In this document: one piece after another, positions 8,671-17,308 of the stretch
How the letters are laid out: the number at the start of each line of letters is the position of its first letter
Numbering within the stretch: position 1 is the first letter of the stretch
From: Micromonospora nigra
Lineage (GTDB): Bacteria > Actinomycetota > Actinomycetes > Mycobacteriales > Micromonosporaceae
Reading direction: 5' to 3'
DNA length: 64,000 nt
Assembly: GCF_900091585.1 (NCBI RefSeq)
Contig: NZ_FMHT01000003.1
Span: 3,401,501 to 3,465,500, forward strand
Notes under the pieces: model-generated
The model's database searches: none
What the model saw: only the letters and a program-made list of their open reading frames with translations
What the model was told of the DNA's origin: nothing
Program-made: the position numbers and the translations under genes

Positions 8671-9696
8671 TCAGGCGCTCTTGCGGGTCGTCTTCTTCGC
8701 GGCGGTCTTCTTGGCCGGCGTCTTCTTCTCCGCCCCGGCGGCCTTCTTCGGCGTCGCCTTCTTCGCCGGCTCGGCCCTGTCGGGAGCGGCCTTCTTCGCG
8801 GCGGTCTTCTTCGCCGGGGCCTTGGCCGCCTTCTTCTCGGCCGCCTTCTTCTGGGCCGAACGGGCCGCGGAGATCGGCGTCGGCTGCCCGGCCCCGCCGC
8901 TGGCAGCCGGTTGCTCGCCGCGCGCCGACCGGGCCCGCTCCACGGACGCCTTCAGCGCCGCCATCAGGTCCACCGCCGCCGCCGGGGCCTCCTCGGCCTC
9001 CTCCGGCGCGACGACCTCCCGGCCCTCCACCTTCGCGTCGATGACCTCCTGCAACGCCGCCCGGTAGTCGTCGGTGAACGCGTCCGGTTGGAACTCCCCG
9101 GCCATCGAGTCGATCAACGAGCTGGCCATCGCCAGTTCCGGCGGGCGGACCTTCAGATCCTCGTCGAGGAAGCCGAACTCGGGTCTGCGGATCTCGTCGG
9201 GCCACAGCATCGTGTTGAGCAGCAGCACCCCCTCGCGAACCCGCAGGGTGGCCAGCTGCTCCCGCTGGCGCAGCGCCACCTTCACGATCGCCACCCGTTC
9301 CGAGTCGGTCAGGGCGTCGCGCAGCAGCACGTACGGCTTGGTCGCCGTGCTCTCCGGCTCCAGGAAGTACGCCTTGTTGTAGAGGATCGGGTCGACCTGC
9401 TCCGCCGGTACGAACTCCAGCACGTCGATCGCGCGCGAGCTGGTCAGGGGCAGGTCGGCGAAGTCCTCGTCGGTCAGGATGACCAGCTCGCCGCCGCCGA
9501 GGTCGTACCCCTTGGCGATGTCGTCGTAGCTGACCTCCTCGCCGCAGACCTGACAGGTGCGCTTGTAACGGATCCGGCCGCCGTCGGCCCGGTGCACCTG
9601 GTGGAACCGGATGTCCTTCTCCTCGGTCGCCGAATACAGCTTCACCGCGATCGAGACGAGGCCGAACGACACGGCTCCCTTCCAGATGGCCCGCAT
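8671..9696 (-). CDS. ku: Ku protein, non-homologous end joining
   Basis: 341-residue bacterial Ku, a homodimer that threads onto broken DNA ends and recruits LigD. The start MRAIWKGAVSFGLV is the family's typical N-terminus, and the Ku core follows to about residue 255 (KRTCQVCGEEV, LEFVPAEQVDP). Residues about 277-341 form a Lys/Ala tail of KKA/AKK repeats, like the DNA-binding extension of mycobacterial and streptomycete Ku. ATG 9696 follows AAGGGAG. It is divergent from the ligase gene across 85 bp, so the end-joining genes probably share a two-way promoter region. Confidence 0.95.
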   Translation of the reverse strand: MRAIWKGAVSFGLVSIAVKLYSATEEKDIRFHQVHRADGGRIRYKRTCQVCGEEVSYDDIAKGYDLGGGELVILTDEDFADLPLTSSRAIDVLEFVPAEQVDPILYNKAYFLEPESTATKPYVLLRDALTDSERVAIVKVALRQREQLATLRVREGVLLLNTMLWPDEIRRPEFGFLDEDLKVRPPELAMASSLIDSMAGEFQPDAFTDDYRAALQEVIDAKVEGREVVAPEEAEEAPAAAVDLMAALKASVERARSARGEQPAASGGAGQPTPISAARSAQKKAAEKKAAKAPAKKTAAKKAAPDRAEPAKKATPKKAAGAEKKTPAKKTAAKKTTRKSA

Positions 9697-9769
9697 CACG
9701 CGCTCCCTTCCCCGGTATCGACCATGCTCGCATCCGATCGAAGCGGGCGCGAGGACTTCCGGCGGCAAC

Positions 9770-9775
9770 TACAGT
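9770..9775 (+). promoter_or_regulatory. -10-like hexamer 6 nt before the DNA ligase start
   Basis: TACAGT lies exactly 6 nt upstream of GTG 9782, matching the TANNNT spacing of leaderless actinobacterial promoters. It supports GTG 9782 as the start even though the AGGGA next to it is too close to serve as a ribosome site. Confidence 0.5.
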
Positions 9776-9781
9776 CAGGGA

Positions 9782-10723
9782 GTGCCCGGCGCGCCGCTCA
9801 AGCCGATGCTCGCGATGACCGGTCAGCTTCCGTCGGGTGACGGCTGGGCGTACGAGTTCAAGTGGGACGGCGTCCGGGCCCTCGCCGACGTGGCGGGCGG
9901 CCGGCAGCACCTGTACGCCCGCTCCGGCGTGCAGATCACCGCCGCGTACCCGGAGCTGATCCCGCTGGCCGAGCAGGTCGACGACGCGTTGCTCGACGGC
10001 GAGGTGGTGCTGTTCGACCCCGCCGGGCGACCGTCGTTCACGCTGCTGGCCGAACGGATGCACGTCCGCGACCCGGCGAAGGCGGCCCGGCTGGCCGCCA
10101 CCGCCCCCGTCACGTACATGATCTTCGACGTGCTGCGGCTGCGCGGCGCGGACCTCACCGGCTGGCCGTACGCCCGACGCCGGGCGGCCCTCGACGACCT
10201 GGGGCTGGGCGCGGCGCGGTGGGCGGTGCCCCCGGTCTTCCCCGACGGCCCCGCCACCTACGAGGCGGCCGGCGAGCACGGTCTGGAGGGGGTGATGGCC
10301 AAGCGGGTCGACTCGGTGTACCGACCGGGCCTGCGTTCACCCGACTGGGTGAAGGTCAAGCTGGAGGTGACCGGCGACTTCGTGGTGGGTGGCTGGCGGC
10401 CCGGCGCGCGGAAGATCGGCGGCCTGCTGGTGGGGGTGCCCCGGCCCGACGGCCGGCTCACCTACCGGGGGCGGGTCGGCGGCGGCATCGGCGCGGCGAT
10501 CGAGCGGGAGCTGCTGCGGGAGCTGGAACCACTGCGGGGTGGCGGGTCGCCCTTCGCCGGTGACGTGCCGCGCGAGGATGCGCGGGGGGCGATCTGGGTA
10601 CGCCCCCAGGTGGTGGTCGAGGTGAAGTACGGCCAGCGCACCCCCGACGGGCGGCTGCGGTTCCCCCGGGTGTTGCGACTGCGACCGGACAAGCCGGCCG
10701 AGGAGGTCGATGATGCCAGCTGA
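9782..10723 (+). CDS. ligD: ATP-dependent DNA ligase (LigD ligase domain as a separate protein)
   Basis: 313-residue ATP-dependent DNA ligase sealing nicks or ends. Motif I is KWDGVR with adenylated lysine K27. The motifs DGEVV (III), VMAKRVDSVY (IV) and DWVKVKLE (V) follow, then an OB-fold domain (about 200-310). It corresponds to the ligase domain of LigD, without fused polymerase or nuclease. Its 3' end overlaps the polymerase gene by 14 bp, so the two are translationally coupled. With Ku on the opposite strand this is a non-homologous end-joining locus. Start GTG 9782 is supported by the -10-like TACAGT. Confidence 0.93.
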   Translation: MPGAPLKPMLAMTGQLPSGDGWAYEFKWDGVRALADVAGGRQHLYARSGVQITAAYPELIPLAEQVDDALLDGEVVLFDPAGRPSFTLLAERMHVRDPAKAARLAATAPVTYMIFDVLRLRGADLTGWPYARRRAALDDLGLGAARWAVPPVFPDGPATYEAAGEHGLEGVMAKRVDSVYRPGLRSPDWVKVKLEVTGDFVVGGWRPGARKIGGLLVGVPRPDGRLTYRGRVGGGIGAAIERELLRELEPLRGGGSPFAGDVPREDARGAIWVRPQVVVEVKYGQRTPDGRLRFPRVLRLRPDKPAEEVDDAS

Positions 10724-11624
10724 ACGGTTCCCGGTGAACGTGCAGGGACGCACCCTGGAACTGTCCAACCTCGACAAGGTGCTCTACCCGGCCGCCGGCT
10801 TCACCAAGGGCGAGGTGGTCGACTACTACACCCGGGTCGCGCCGGTGCTGCTGCCGCACCTGGCCGGTCGGGCGCTGACCAGGATCCGCTACCCCAACGG
10901 TGTCGAGGGTGGGTCGTTCTTCGAGAAGAACAGGCCGGCGTCCACGCCCGACTGGGTCCGGGTGGAGACGCTTCCCGCGCCCGGCTCGACGAAGGGCCGG
11001 GACACCATCGACTACGTGGTCGCCGACGACCTGCCGACCCTCGTGTGGTTGGCCAACCTGGCCGCGCTGGAACTGCACACCCCGCAGTGGAAGATCGGCG
11101 AGCATCCCGACATGCTGGTCGTCGACCTCGATCCGGGCCCTCCGGCGGGGCTGGGTGAGTGCTGCGCGGTGGCGGTGCTGATGCGCGACCGGCTCGCCGA
11201 CGACGGCATCGACTGCTACCCGAAGACCTCCGGCAAGAAGGGCATGCAGCTGTGCTGCCCCATCGCCGGCACGCAGCCCGCCGACGTCGTCTCCGACTAC
11301 GCGAAACGGATCGCGCGGGAACTGGAGGGCGAACACCCGAAGCTGGTCGTGTCGAAGATGGCCAAGAACCTGCGGCCCCGCAAGGTGTTCATCGACTGGA
11401 GCCAGAACAACGCGGCCAAGACCACCGTCGCGCCGTACTCCCTGCGGGCCCAGCCGGCCCCGTCGGTCTCCACCCCGCTGACCTGGGACGAGGTGGAGGC
11501 CGGCACCGGCGGTCGGCGGCCGGCGGTGCGTACCTTCACCGCCGCCGAGGTGCTGGACCGCGTCGAGGAGTACGGCGACCTGCTCGCCCCACTCCTCGAC
11601 GGCGGCCCCGAGCTGCCGGGCTGA
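10710..11624 (+). CDS. ligD: LigD polymerase-domain protein (archaeo-eukaryotic primase type)
   Basis: 304-residue primase-polymerase of the LigD-Pol family, which adds (ribo)nucleotides at breaks before ligation. The catalytic acids are D139 and D141 (VVDLDPG) and D229 (FIDWSQN); SGKKG at 174-178 binds the incoming nucleotide. No ligase or phosphoesterase domain is fused. The start overlaps the ligase end. GAGGAGG precedes two adjacent ATGs; the second (10713) has the better 6-nt spacing, so the true start may be one codon in. Partner of Ku and the ligase. Confidence 0.93.
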   Translation: MMPAERFPVNVQGRTLELSNLDKVLYPAAGFTKGEVVDYYTRVAPVLLPHLAGRALTRIRYPNGVEGGSFFEKNRPASTPDWVRVETLPAPGSTKGRDTIDYVVADDLPTLVWLANLAALELHTPQWKIGEHPDMLVVDLDPGPPAGLGECCAVAVLMRDRLADDGIDCYPKTSGKKGMQLCCPIAGTQPADVVSDYAKRIARELEGEHPKLVVSKMAKNLRPRKVFIDWSQNNAAKTTVAPYSLRAQPAPSVSTPLTWDEVEAGTGGRRPAVRTFTAAEVLDRVEEYGDLLAPLLDGGPELPG

Positions 11625-11667
11625 GCCCGCTGGCCCGCCGGACGGCCTGGCCGGAGGCTGGCCGCCG

Positions 11668-12803
11668 TCAGACGGCCGGCCAGCTCGTGTACGAGATGCG
11701 CGCGTTCAGGTTCGCCGGCACACCCAGCCACGAGTAGCACCTGACCCTGATCACCGTGTTCGACTCGGCGCGCGTCCAGCTCACCAGCACACAATGCCCC
11801 CGTGACGGGCCGTCCGGGGACATGCCCGAGTGGGCGTTGACGAAGGCGGTGCCGAAGGTCGTGCCGGTGCCCGTGAACGTCATCTGGTAGAAGCCGGTGC
11901 CGAGCAGCGTGCCGGCCGCGCCGCCGTAACCGGGCAGGGTCGAGTTGTAGCTGTCGCCGTTGATCGCTCCGCCGCTGCTGTGCTCGCCGTAGAGGGTGCC
12001 GCTGGCGAAGCGCGGGCCGGCGGAGTGGCCCAGCAGGTCGACCCGGGAGCCGTAGGTGACCGCGAACCGGGCGTCGACCGGCAGCCCGGCGGCGTTCGCG
12101 CACCGCACGATCCGGCCGTCCGGCCAGTCGGCCTGGCAGTTCACGGCCGTCGAGCCGAGCGCCGTCACATGGGTCATCGGGAAGATGGGGCCGTTCTCGC
12201 TGTCGGGGTTGGGGTTCAGGTGGAAGCGGTAACGGCCCTTGGCCAGCCGCTCGTAGGAGATGGCGCCGCCCGTCGAGTCGTACCGGTAGGTGCTGGGCAG
12301 CGTCCGTAGGCCCGTCGGTGCCGTCTGGTCGGTGGCGAACCACGCCAGCCGCCCCTGGTGGACGGAACGCCGGTTGGTGAACGTCATGACGAACCGGCTG
12401 TCCACTGGCGAGCCGGTCGCCGCGAAGCACCGCACCTGGATCAGGTGGTCGTCACCGAAGAGGCTGCGGTAGTAGGCCGGCACGGTGCAGTGCACCGGCC
12501 CCCCGCCGTAGGCCACCACATGCGCGACGCCGCCCGAGGTGGCCGCCCCCTCCAGGACCACCGTGTACGCCCCGGTGCCCGTCCGCCGCACGATCACGTC
12601 GGTGTCGATGGACGTGGCGGAGTAGCCGCCACTGATCCGGTATTCGGGGTGGTGGGGGAGTGCGCCCACACCGTGGCGGTGACCGTCGGGTTGGGAAAGG
12701 GCGCCGCCGTGGCGGGCGCCGGCACGGTCAGCGCCGCGCCGACCAGGAGCGCAGCCGCTCCCGCCGCTCCCCGACGAGGTCGGGACCATCTTCCTGCTCG
12801 CAT
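11668..12803 (-). pseudogene. Secreted protein of unknown function, broken by a frameshift
   Basis: The N-terminus from ATG 12803 is a clear signal peptide (MRAGRWSRPRRG, hydrophobic core, cut near PATAAP) followed by a mature start ending in TVWAHSPTTP. That frame stops making sense near 12650, and the rest continues in another frame from PEYRISGGYSATS to the stop at 11668. Joining them needs one missing base (or two extra) within the C-run around 12640-12660. The rest has three similar blocks of the form aromatic/VxC...GxPxDxRF, as in repeated beta-strand secreted proteins of Micromonospora. Function unknown. It may be a true pseudogene or a sequencing error in a homopolymer. Confidence 0.7.
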
Positions 12804-12907
12804 GACAGCAGCCTTTCCGCCCGTTCGAACCGGGTGTCGACATCGGATGTTTCGGCCCCCGCGCCAGGAGTCTGCCAAGCCCGGTCAACGCGGGGTTCGC
12901 CGGTGGT

Positions 12908-12947
12908 CGCGACCCCCCCCCGGACGATCAGCGGTCAGGGGGTCGCG
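12908..12947. terminator. Hairpin overlapping the stop of the membrane protein gene
   Basis: cgcgaccccc (12908-12917) pairs with gggggtcgcg (12938-12947). The right arm covers the stop codon at 12935-12937 and its flank, and the left arm includes a run of nine C. Probably ends the membrane-protein transcript on the minus strand. Confidence 0.4.
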
Positions 12948-14047
12948 CCTGTCTCACCGTGGCGGCGCAGGCGCGCGTACGCCCCGCCGAGGAGGACGAC
13001 CGTGACCAGGCTGATCGTCACGTCGCTGACAAGCGCCTCCACGGGGGAGGCCGGCGCGTACGGCGGAATGAGGTACGCCAGCGTGGCCGCACCCAGCAGC
13101 GCCGCTCCGGCGCAGGCGAGCACGTGTCGCTGCCCCCAACCGGTGCGCCCCGACCAGCGGGCGAGCACGAGGGCCACCGTGGCGACGACGGCGATGGTGA
13201 TCGCGACGCCGGGCCATCCGGACAGCAGGGCCACGCCGAGGTAGCCGCCTCCGACGAGCAGCCCCGGCCAGCGGGCCCGCGGTGCGGCGGCGGTGGACGG
13301 TGCGGCGGCGGTGGACGGCGCGGCGGGCACGGCAGCGGGCGCGGCCTGCGGGGCCGCCGGGGCAGGCGGTGGCCTGCGTCGCCAGCGGGGCAGCACCGCC
13401 ACCGCGACCAGGGCGAGGACCACGACCGCCGCGCCCGCGAGCTGCAGGGTGCTCGCCTGGAAGCCCTTGCGCCCACCGTCGTCGGAGAAGATCAACAGGC
13501 TGCCCAGCAGATAGAGGACGGTGACGGCGAGCAGGCCGGGCAGCCGCAGCCACGGCCGGCGACGGCGGGCCGGGGACAGGTACGACTCGACGAGCGCGAT
13601 GGGCGCACAGATGCTCAGCGCCACATGGTTGCTGAGGTAGCCGACCGCCTCCTGGGCGCTGATCCCCAGCACGGGCACGCGCGTGTGGTCAGCCGCCTGA
13701 CGCTCGGCGAACTCGGTGTCGGCGAGAAACTCGGGGTTGAACAGCGACTGGTCGACCAGGCCGGCCTGGAGTACCCCGAAGGCCGCCGCGAGCAGCACGA
13801 TCATCGGCCAACCGCCGCCCGACCGCCGGGCGGCCTCACGGATCAGCACGGCCGCGCCCCCGTACATGGGAGCCAGGACGACCACCGCGAGCAGCATGTC
13901 GCCGACGGCGAAGCCTCCCCACGAGCACTCGGCCGCCCACGGGGCCAGCAGGAGGAGAGCGGCGACCGGGGCCAACCGTCGCCACCCCGTCGACCGGTCG
14001 CCCAGTTCGGGCAGCCGGTCGCCCCCGTCGGGCTGCTGCCCGGTCAT
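12935..14047 (-). CDS. Polytopic membrane protein of unknown function
   Basis: 370-residue integral membrane protein with about nine hydrophobic stretches. A Pro/Ala-rich loop (around residues 230-262) contains a directly repeated STAAAP unit, visible in the DNA at about 13285-13325, and separates a six-helix half from a three-helix half. No transporter or enzyme motif is recognisable. The charged N-terminus (TGQQPDGGDRLPELGDRS) is probably cytoplasmic. I do not recognise a named family. Confidence 0.72.
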   Translation of the reverse strand: MTGQQPDGGDRLPELGDRSTGWRRLAPVAALLLLAPWAAECSWGGFAVGDMLLAVVVLAPMYGGAAVLIREAARRSGGGWPMIVLLAAAFGVLQAGLVDQSLFNPEFLADTEFAERQAADHTRVPVLGISAQEAVGYLSNHVALSICAPIALVESYLSPARRRRPWLRLPGLLAVTVLYLLGSLLIFSDDGGRKGFQASTLQLAGAAVVVLALVAVAVLPRWRRRPPPAPAAPQAAPAAVPAAPSTAAAPSTAAAPRARWPGLLVGGGYLGVALLSGWPGVAITIAVVATVALVLARWSGRTGWGQRHVLACAGAALLGAATLAYLIPPYAPASPVEALVSDVTISLVTVVLLGGAYARLRRHGETGATP

Positions 14048-14437
14048 CCGCCCTCCTCCCCGTCACAGGTCACGCCGCAGGGCCTTCGCCTCGTCGTCGA
14101 GCACCGGGGTCGCCGCCCATCCGCCTGGTCGTCGCCATGGGCCGCCTGGTCGTCGCGGTGGACCACCTGTTGCCTGCTCACCATGCCGTCGGCGAGGCGT
14201 CCGACGCCACGGCCATCAGCCCACGGAGGCATCTACCAAAGTCGACGGGTCGGACGTGTACGGGACGGTCCTGGCGGATGCGGCGTCGGACGGGACGATT
14301 CGGAGATGGCGGGGACAGATTCGGAGATGGCGGGGACAGTGGAACGGCCGTCCACCAACAGGCACCATGCGTGCCGATGTCGGTGGCGTCGCCGAGGTCG
14401 TGCGTAGCATCGGGCCGGAGGCAGCTGAGGAGGCACG
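14048..14437. other. Intergenic region with short tandem repeats
   Basis: No convincing gene. A 15-bp motif ccgcctggtcgtcgc recurs at 14121 and 14142 (21-bp step), and a separate exact 21-bp unit is repeated at 14298-14318 and 14319-14339. The latter lies about 100 bp upstream of the TIGR03089 gene and may affect its promoter. Confidence 0.5.
14298..14339. repeat. Exact 21-bp tandem duplication
   Basis: Two identical copies, 14298-14318 and 14319-14339, each beginning attcggagatgg. Non-coding and upstream of the TIGR03089 gene. Confidence 0.8.
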
Positions 14438-15196
14438 ATGACGCCGACCCCCACGAACACGGTGCGACCGGCCGGCGGGCAGCCGGCCCGGCTGGGCGGG
14501 CCTGCGCTGGTCACCTGGTGCGACGCGGCGACCGGGGAGCGCGTCGCACTGACCGCGTCCGAGCTGGGCGGCTGGGCGGCCCGAACCGCCGGTCTGCTGC
14601 GCGACGGGTGCGGGCTGGCCCCGGGCAGCCGGGTCGCGGTGCTGCTGCCGCCGCACTGGCGTACCGCTGCGGTGTTGCTGGGAGCCTGGTCCGTCGGGAT
14701 GGCGGTGTCGTTCCGGCCCCACGCCACGGCCGGGCTGCCGGTCCTGGAACCGGGCGGCGACCGGCCGTACGACGCGGTGTTCGTCACCCCGGCACGCCTC
14801 GACGACTGGCTGGAGGACGTGCCGGAGGGGGTGCACCGTTACCTCGTCGGCACCGCGCCGACGACCGAGGTGCCGCTCGGGTGGCTCGACTGGTTCGTCG
14901 AGATGCTCCGGCACACCGACGACCCACCCGACCACGCGGCGATCCGCCCGTCGGATCCGGCCAGCCCCGACGGCACCAGCTACGGCGAGTGGGGTGAGAT
15001 CGCGTCCGCCCTCGCCGGACAACTCGACCTGCGGGCCGGCGATCGGCTGCTGGTCGACGTGGCCGAGCACGAACAGCCGGTGAAGTGGCTGCTCGCGCCC
15101 CTGTCGGCGGGTGCGTCGGTGGTGCTCTGCGCCAACCTCGACCCGGCCGGCCGGGACGCCGTCGTCGCCGCGGAGCGGATCACCCGGATCCTCTGA
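14438..15196 (+). CDS. TIGR03089 family protein (truncated AMP-binding-like)
   Basis: 252-residue actinobacterial TIGR03089-family protein. It resembles the N-terminal part of acyl-adenylate-forming enzymes: TASELGGWAARTAGLL and GSRVAVLLPPHWRTAAVLLGAW match their early helices. The ATP/AMP-binding signature and C-terminal lid are absent, so it should not be a functional ligase by itself. Role unknown. A GAGGAGG ribosome site sits 4 nt before the ATG. Single gene. Confidence 0.82.
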   Translation: MTPTPTNTVRPAGGQPARLGGPALVTWCDAATGERVALTASELGGWAARTAGLLRDGCGLAPGSRVAVLLPPHWRTAAVLLGAWSVGMAVSFRPHATAGLPVLEPGGDRPYDAVFVTPARLDDWLEDVPEGVHRYLVGTAPTTEVPLGWLDWFVEMLRHTDDPPDHAAIRPSDPASPDGTSYGEWGEIASALAGQLDLRAGDRLLVDVAEHEQPVKWLLAPLSAGASVVLCANLDPAGRDAVVAAERITRIL

Positions 15197-15303
15197 CCGA
15201 CCCGCCCTACGGGGTCCCCTGAGGACGCAGCGCGGCCTCAGGGTCGTACGACGCGGGTTTTCTCCGGTGGTCGACGGTTCGGCCCGGTGGAAGCGTTACC
15301 CCC

Positions 15304-15984
15304 ATGGCATCGCGACCCGTGCGACGTTGGCGTCAGCTCGTGCTCTGGCTGCACGTCGTCACCTCGGTGGGCTGGATGGCCCAGGCCCTGGCGATCTTCG
15401 TGCTGCTGGTCACCAGCCTGACCACTCAGAGCCGGGCGGAGGCCGTGAGCGCCACCTCGATGGCGCAGGTGCTCGACGGCAGGCTGCTCGCCCCGCTGGC
15501 CAACGCCTCGGCGTTCACCGGGTTCATGCTCGCCGCGGCGACCCCGTGGGGATTCGTCCGGCACTGGTGGGTGCTGGTGAAGTTCGCGATCACCCTGGTT
15601 CAGCTCCACCTGGGCATCTTCGTCCTCGGCGGGGCCCTGAAGGACAGCGCCTCGGCGGCGGCCACCGGCAGTGCCGGGCCGGCCGTTCCGCTGGCCGTCG
15701 GCTCGGCGCTGATGGCCGGTGCCATCGCCTTCCAGGCCTGGGTGTCGGTCGCCAAACCCTGGTCGACGACCCGCTGGATGCCCGCCGACCGGCGGCGCGT
15801 CTCCGCCGAGACGGCACCCCGCTGGGTGTTCGTGGCCACCGTCGTCGGCGTCGTCTCGGACCTCGCCGTCGCCGCGGTGCTCGGCCACCCGGCTCCGCTG
15901 GTCTCCGTGGCGATCCTGGTCACCTGGCTGGTGCGCCGCCGCCGCCGGGCGGCGACGATGGTGGCCGCCAGCGCGACGGCCTGA
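15304..15984 (+). CDS. Four-helix integral membrane protein
   Basis: 226-residue membrane protein with hydrophobic segments near residues 12-35, 60-80, 90-110 and 128-150, and a further pair near 170-205 before an Arg-rich end (RRRRRAAT). The first helix carries HVVTSVGWMAQ and the third the sequence QLHLGIF. This pattern of buried histidines resembles DUF2269/CopD-like proteins, but I cannot assign a family. The gene is isolated, and ATG 15304 has no strong ribosome site. Confidence 0.65.
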   Translation: MASRPVRRWRQLVLWLHVVTSVGWMAQALAIFVLLVTSLTTQSRAEAVSATSMAQVLDGRLLAPLANASAFTGFMLAAATPWGFVRHWWVLVKFAITLVQLHLGIFVLGGALKDSASAAATGSAGPAVPLAVGSALMAGAIAFQAWVSVAKPWSTTRWMPADRRRVSAETAPRWVFVATVVGVVSDLAVAAVLGHPAPLVSVAILVTWLVRRRRRAATMVAASATA

Positions 15985-16214
15985 ACCCGAGCAGCAGTCC
16001 CGACGGCCCGACCGCTGCGGCGACCTGGCTCCCGATCACCCGGTCGCAGGCCCAACAGCGCTCCCCGGCCCCCTGCCGTTACAGCGGTGCCAGCCTTGCG
16101 GCAAAGCCTGTTGCCGGCGTGTCTGACGTGGTCTCATACCCGGACGACGACGCCACGACCTGGTGGCAACCCCGCGTCGACCCGCACCGCTTCCATCCCC
16201 CGAAAGGTGCAACG

Positions 16215-17171
16215 ATGCACAGGAGATCGACCTTCCGACTGGCGGTTCTCACCGCCGCCGCCGCGACGTTCCTGGCCTCCGGCGGCGCGTACGGCGCGGC
16301 GGGCGTGGCAGCGCCCGTCTTCCCGGGTGTCGAGTACTGCGAGCCGAGTGCCGAGGCGCACAGCGTGGCCCGGGTCGCCGAGGGCGCGACCGCCAAGGAG
16401 CCGGTGCTCTACTCGAAGAACGAGGCGAACGCCTACGGCGTGATCAAGGATGCTCCGCGCCTGCCCAACGGCAGCGTCACCGTGCCGACGGTCTTCCACA
16501 TGATCTCCGACCACCCGCTGAGCGCGGCGGAGACGACCCGGTTCAACACGATGATCGCGGCACAGATGGAGGTGCTCAACGACTCGTTCTCGGGTGCCAC
16601 CGCGCCGGACGCCGCCGACACGCCGTTCCGGTTCGACCTCGTCGACACCACGTGGACGGTGAACAGCGACTGGTACACGGTGGTGCCGGGCAAGAACGAG
16701 CGGGACATGAAGAGGGCGCTGTACACCGGCGACGCCCGCACCCTGAACGTGTACGCGGCGAACATCGGCGGCGGGCTGCTCGGCTGGGCGTACTTCCCGA
16801 AGGGCTACAACAACGGCCGGGACTACATCGACGGCGTGGTGCTGCTCGACGAGTCGATGCCGGGCGGGACGGCCGGCAAGTACGCCGAGGGTGACACGTT
16901 GACGCACGAGGTCGGGCACTGGCTGATGCTGGAGCACACCTTCGCGCACGGCTGCTCCGCCTCCGGCGACTTCGTCGCGGACACCCCGCGCGAGGCGGCA
17001 CCGAACTTCAACTGCCCGGTCGGCGCGGACACCTGCGCCGCCCCGGGGCTGGACCCGATCCACAACTTCATGGACTACACGCAGGACTCCTGCATGGACA
17101 TGTTCACCCCGGGCCAGGCGGACCGGATGAGCGACGCCTGGGTGGCCTTCCGGGCCGGTGGCGGCAAGTAG
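16215..17171 (+). CDS. Secreted zinc metalloprotease (M43, pappalysin-like)
   Basis: 318-residue secreted metzincin protease. The N-terminal signal peptide is about 30 residues (MHRRSTFRLAVLTAAAATF). The zinc site is HEVGHWLMLEH, H231/H235/H241 with catalytic E232, and the Met-turn NFMDYT has M286. Cysteines flanking the active site (HGCSASGD, FNCPVGADTC, DSCMDMF) can form disulfides outside the cell. ATG 16215 follows AAAGG. Probably degrades extracellular protein as food or matures secreted proteins. The 230 bp upstream hold no gene that I can see. Confidence 0.93.
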   Translation: MHRRSTFRLAVLTAAAATFLASGGAYGAAGVAAPVFPGVEYCEPSAEAHSVARVAEGATAKEPVLYSKNEANAYGVIKDAPRLPNGSVTVPTVFHMISDHPLSAAETTRFNTMIAAQMEVLNDSFSGATAPDAADTPFRFDLVDTTWTVNSDWYTVVPGKNERDMKRALYTGDARTLNVYAANIGGGLLGWAYFPKGYNNGRDYIDGVVLLDESMPGGTAGKYAEGDTLTHEVGHWLMLEHTFAHGCSASGDFVADTPREAAPNFNCPVGADTCAAPGLDPIHNFMDYTQDSCMDMFTPGQADRMSDAWVAFRAGGGK

Positions 17172-17180
17172 TCACCTGTG

Positions 17181-17218
17181 TGGGTTGGCGGGCCGCACCC
17201 CAGCGGCCCGCCAACCCA
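17181..17218 (+). terminator. Perfect 16-bp hairpin after the metalloprotease
   Basis: tgggttggcgggccgc (17181-17196) pairs exactly with 17203-17218 around a 6-nt loop, 10 bp after the protease stop and followed by a short T-rich stretch (tcttcttg). A good intrinsic terminator. Confidence 0.8.
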
Positions 17219-17248
17219 TCTTCTTGCCCGGTCGCGGCAGAAGTGGTA

Positions 17249-17270
17249 CCGCCTGTAGTACTACTGGCGG
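17249..17270. promoter_or_regulatory. Dyad-symmetric operator candidate upstream of hicB
   Basis: A 22-bp dyad: ccgcc and ggcgg arms enclose the perfect palindrome gtagtactac, with a single mismatched pair between. It ends 38 bp before the HicB start. HicB-type proteins carry a ribbon-helix-helix DNA-binding end and usually repress their own gene at such sites. Confidence 0.5.
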
Positions 17271-17308
17271 CAGGTGCTCAAGGCGATTGACAGGAAGGAG
17301 GCCATGTG

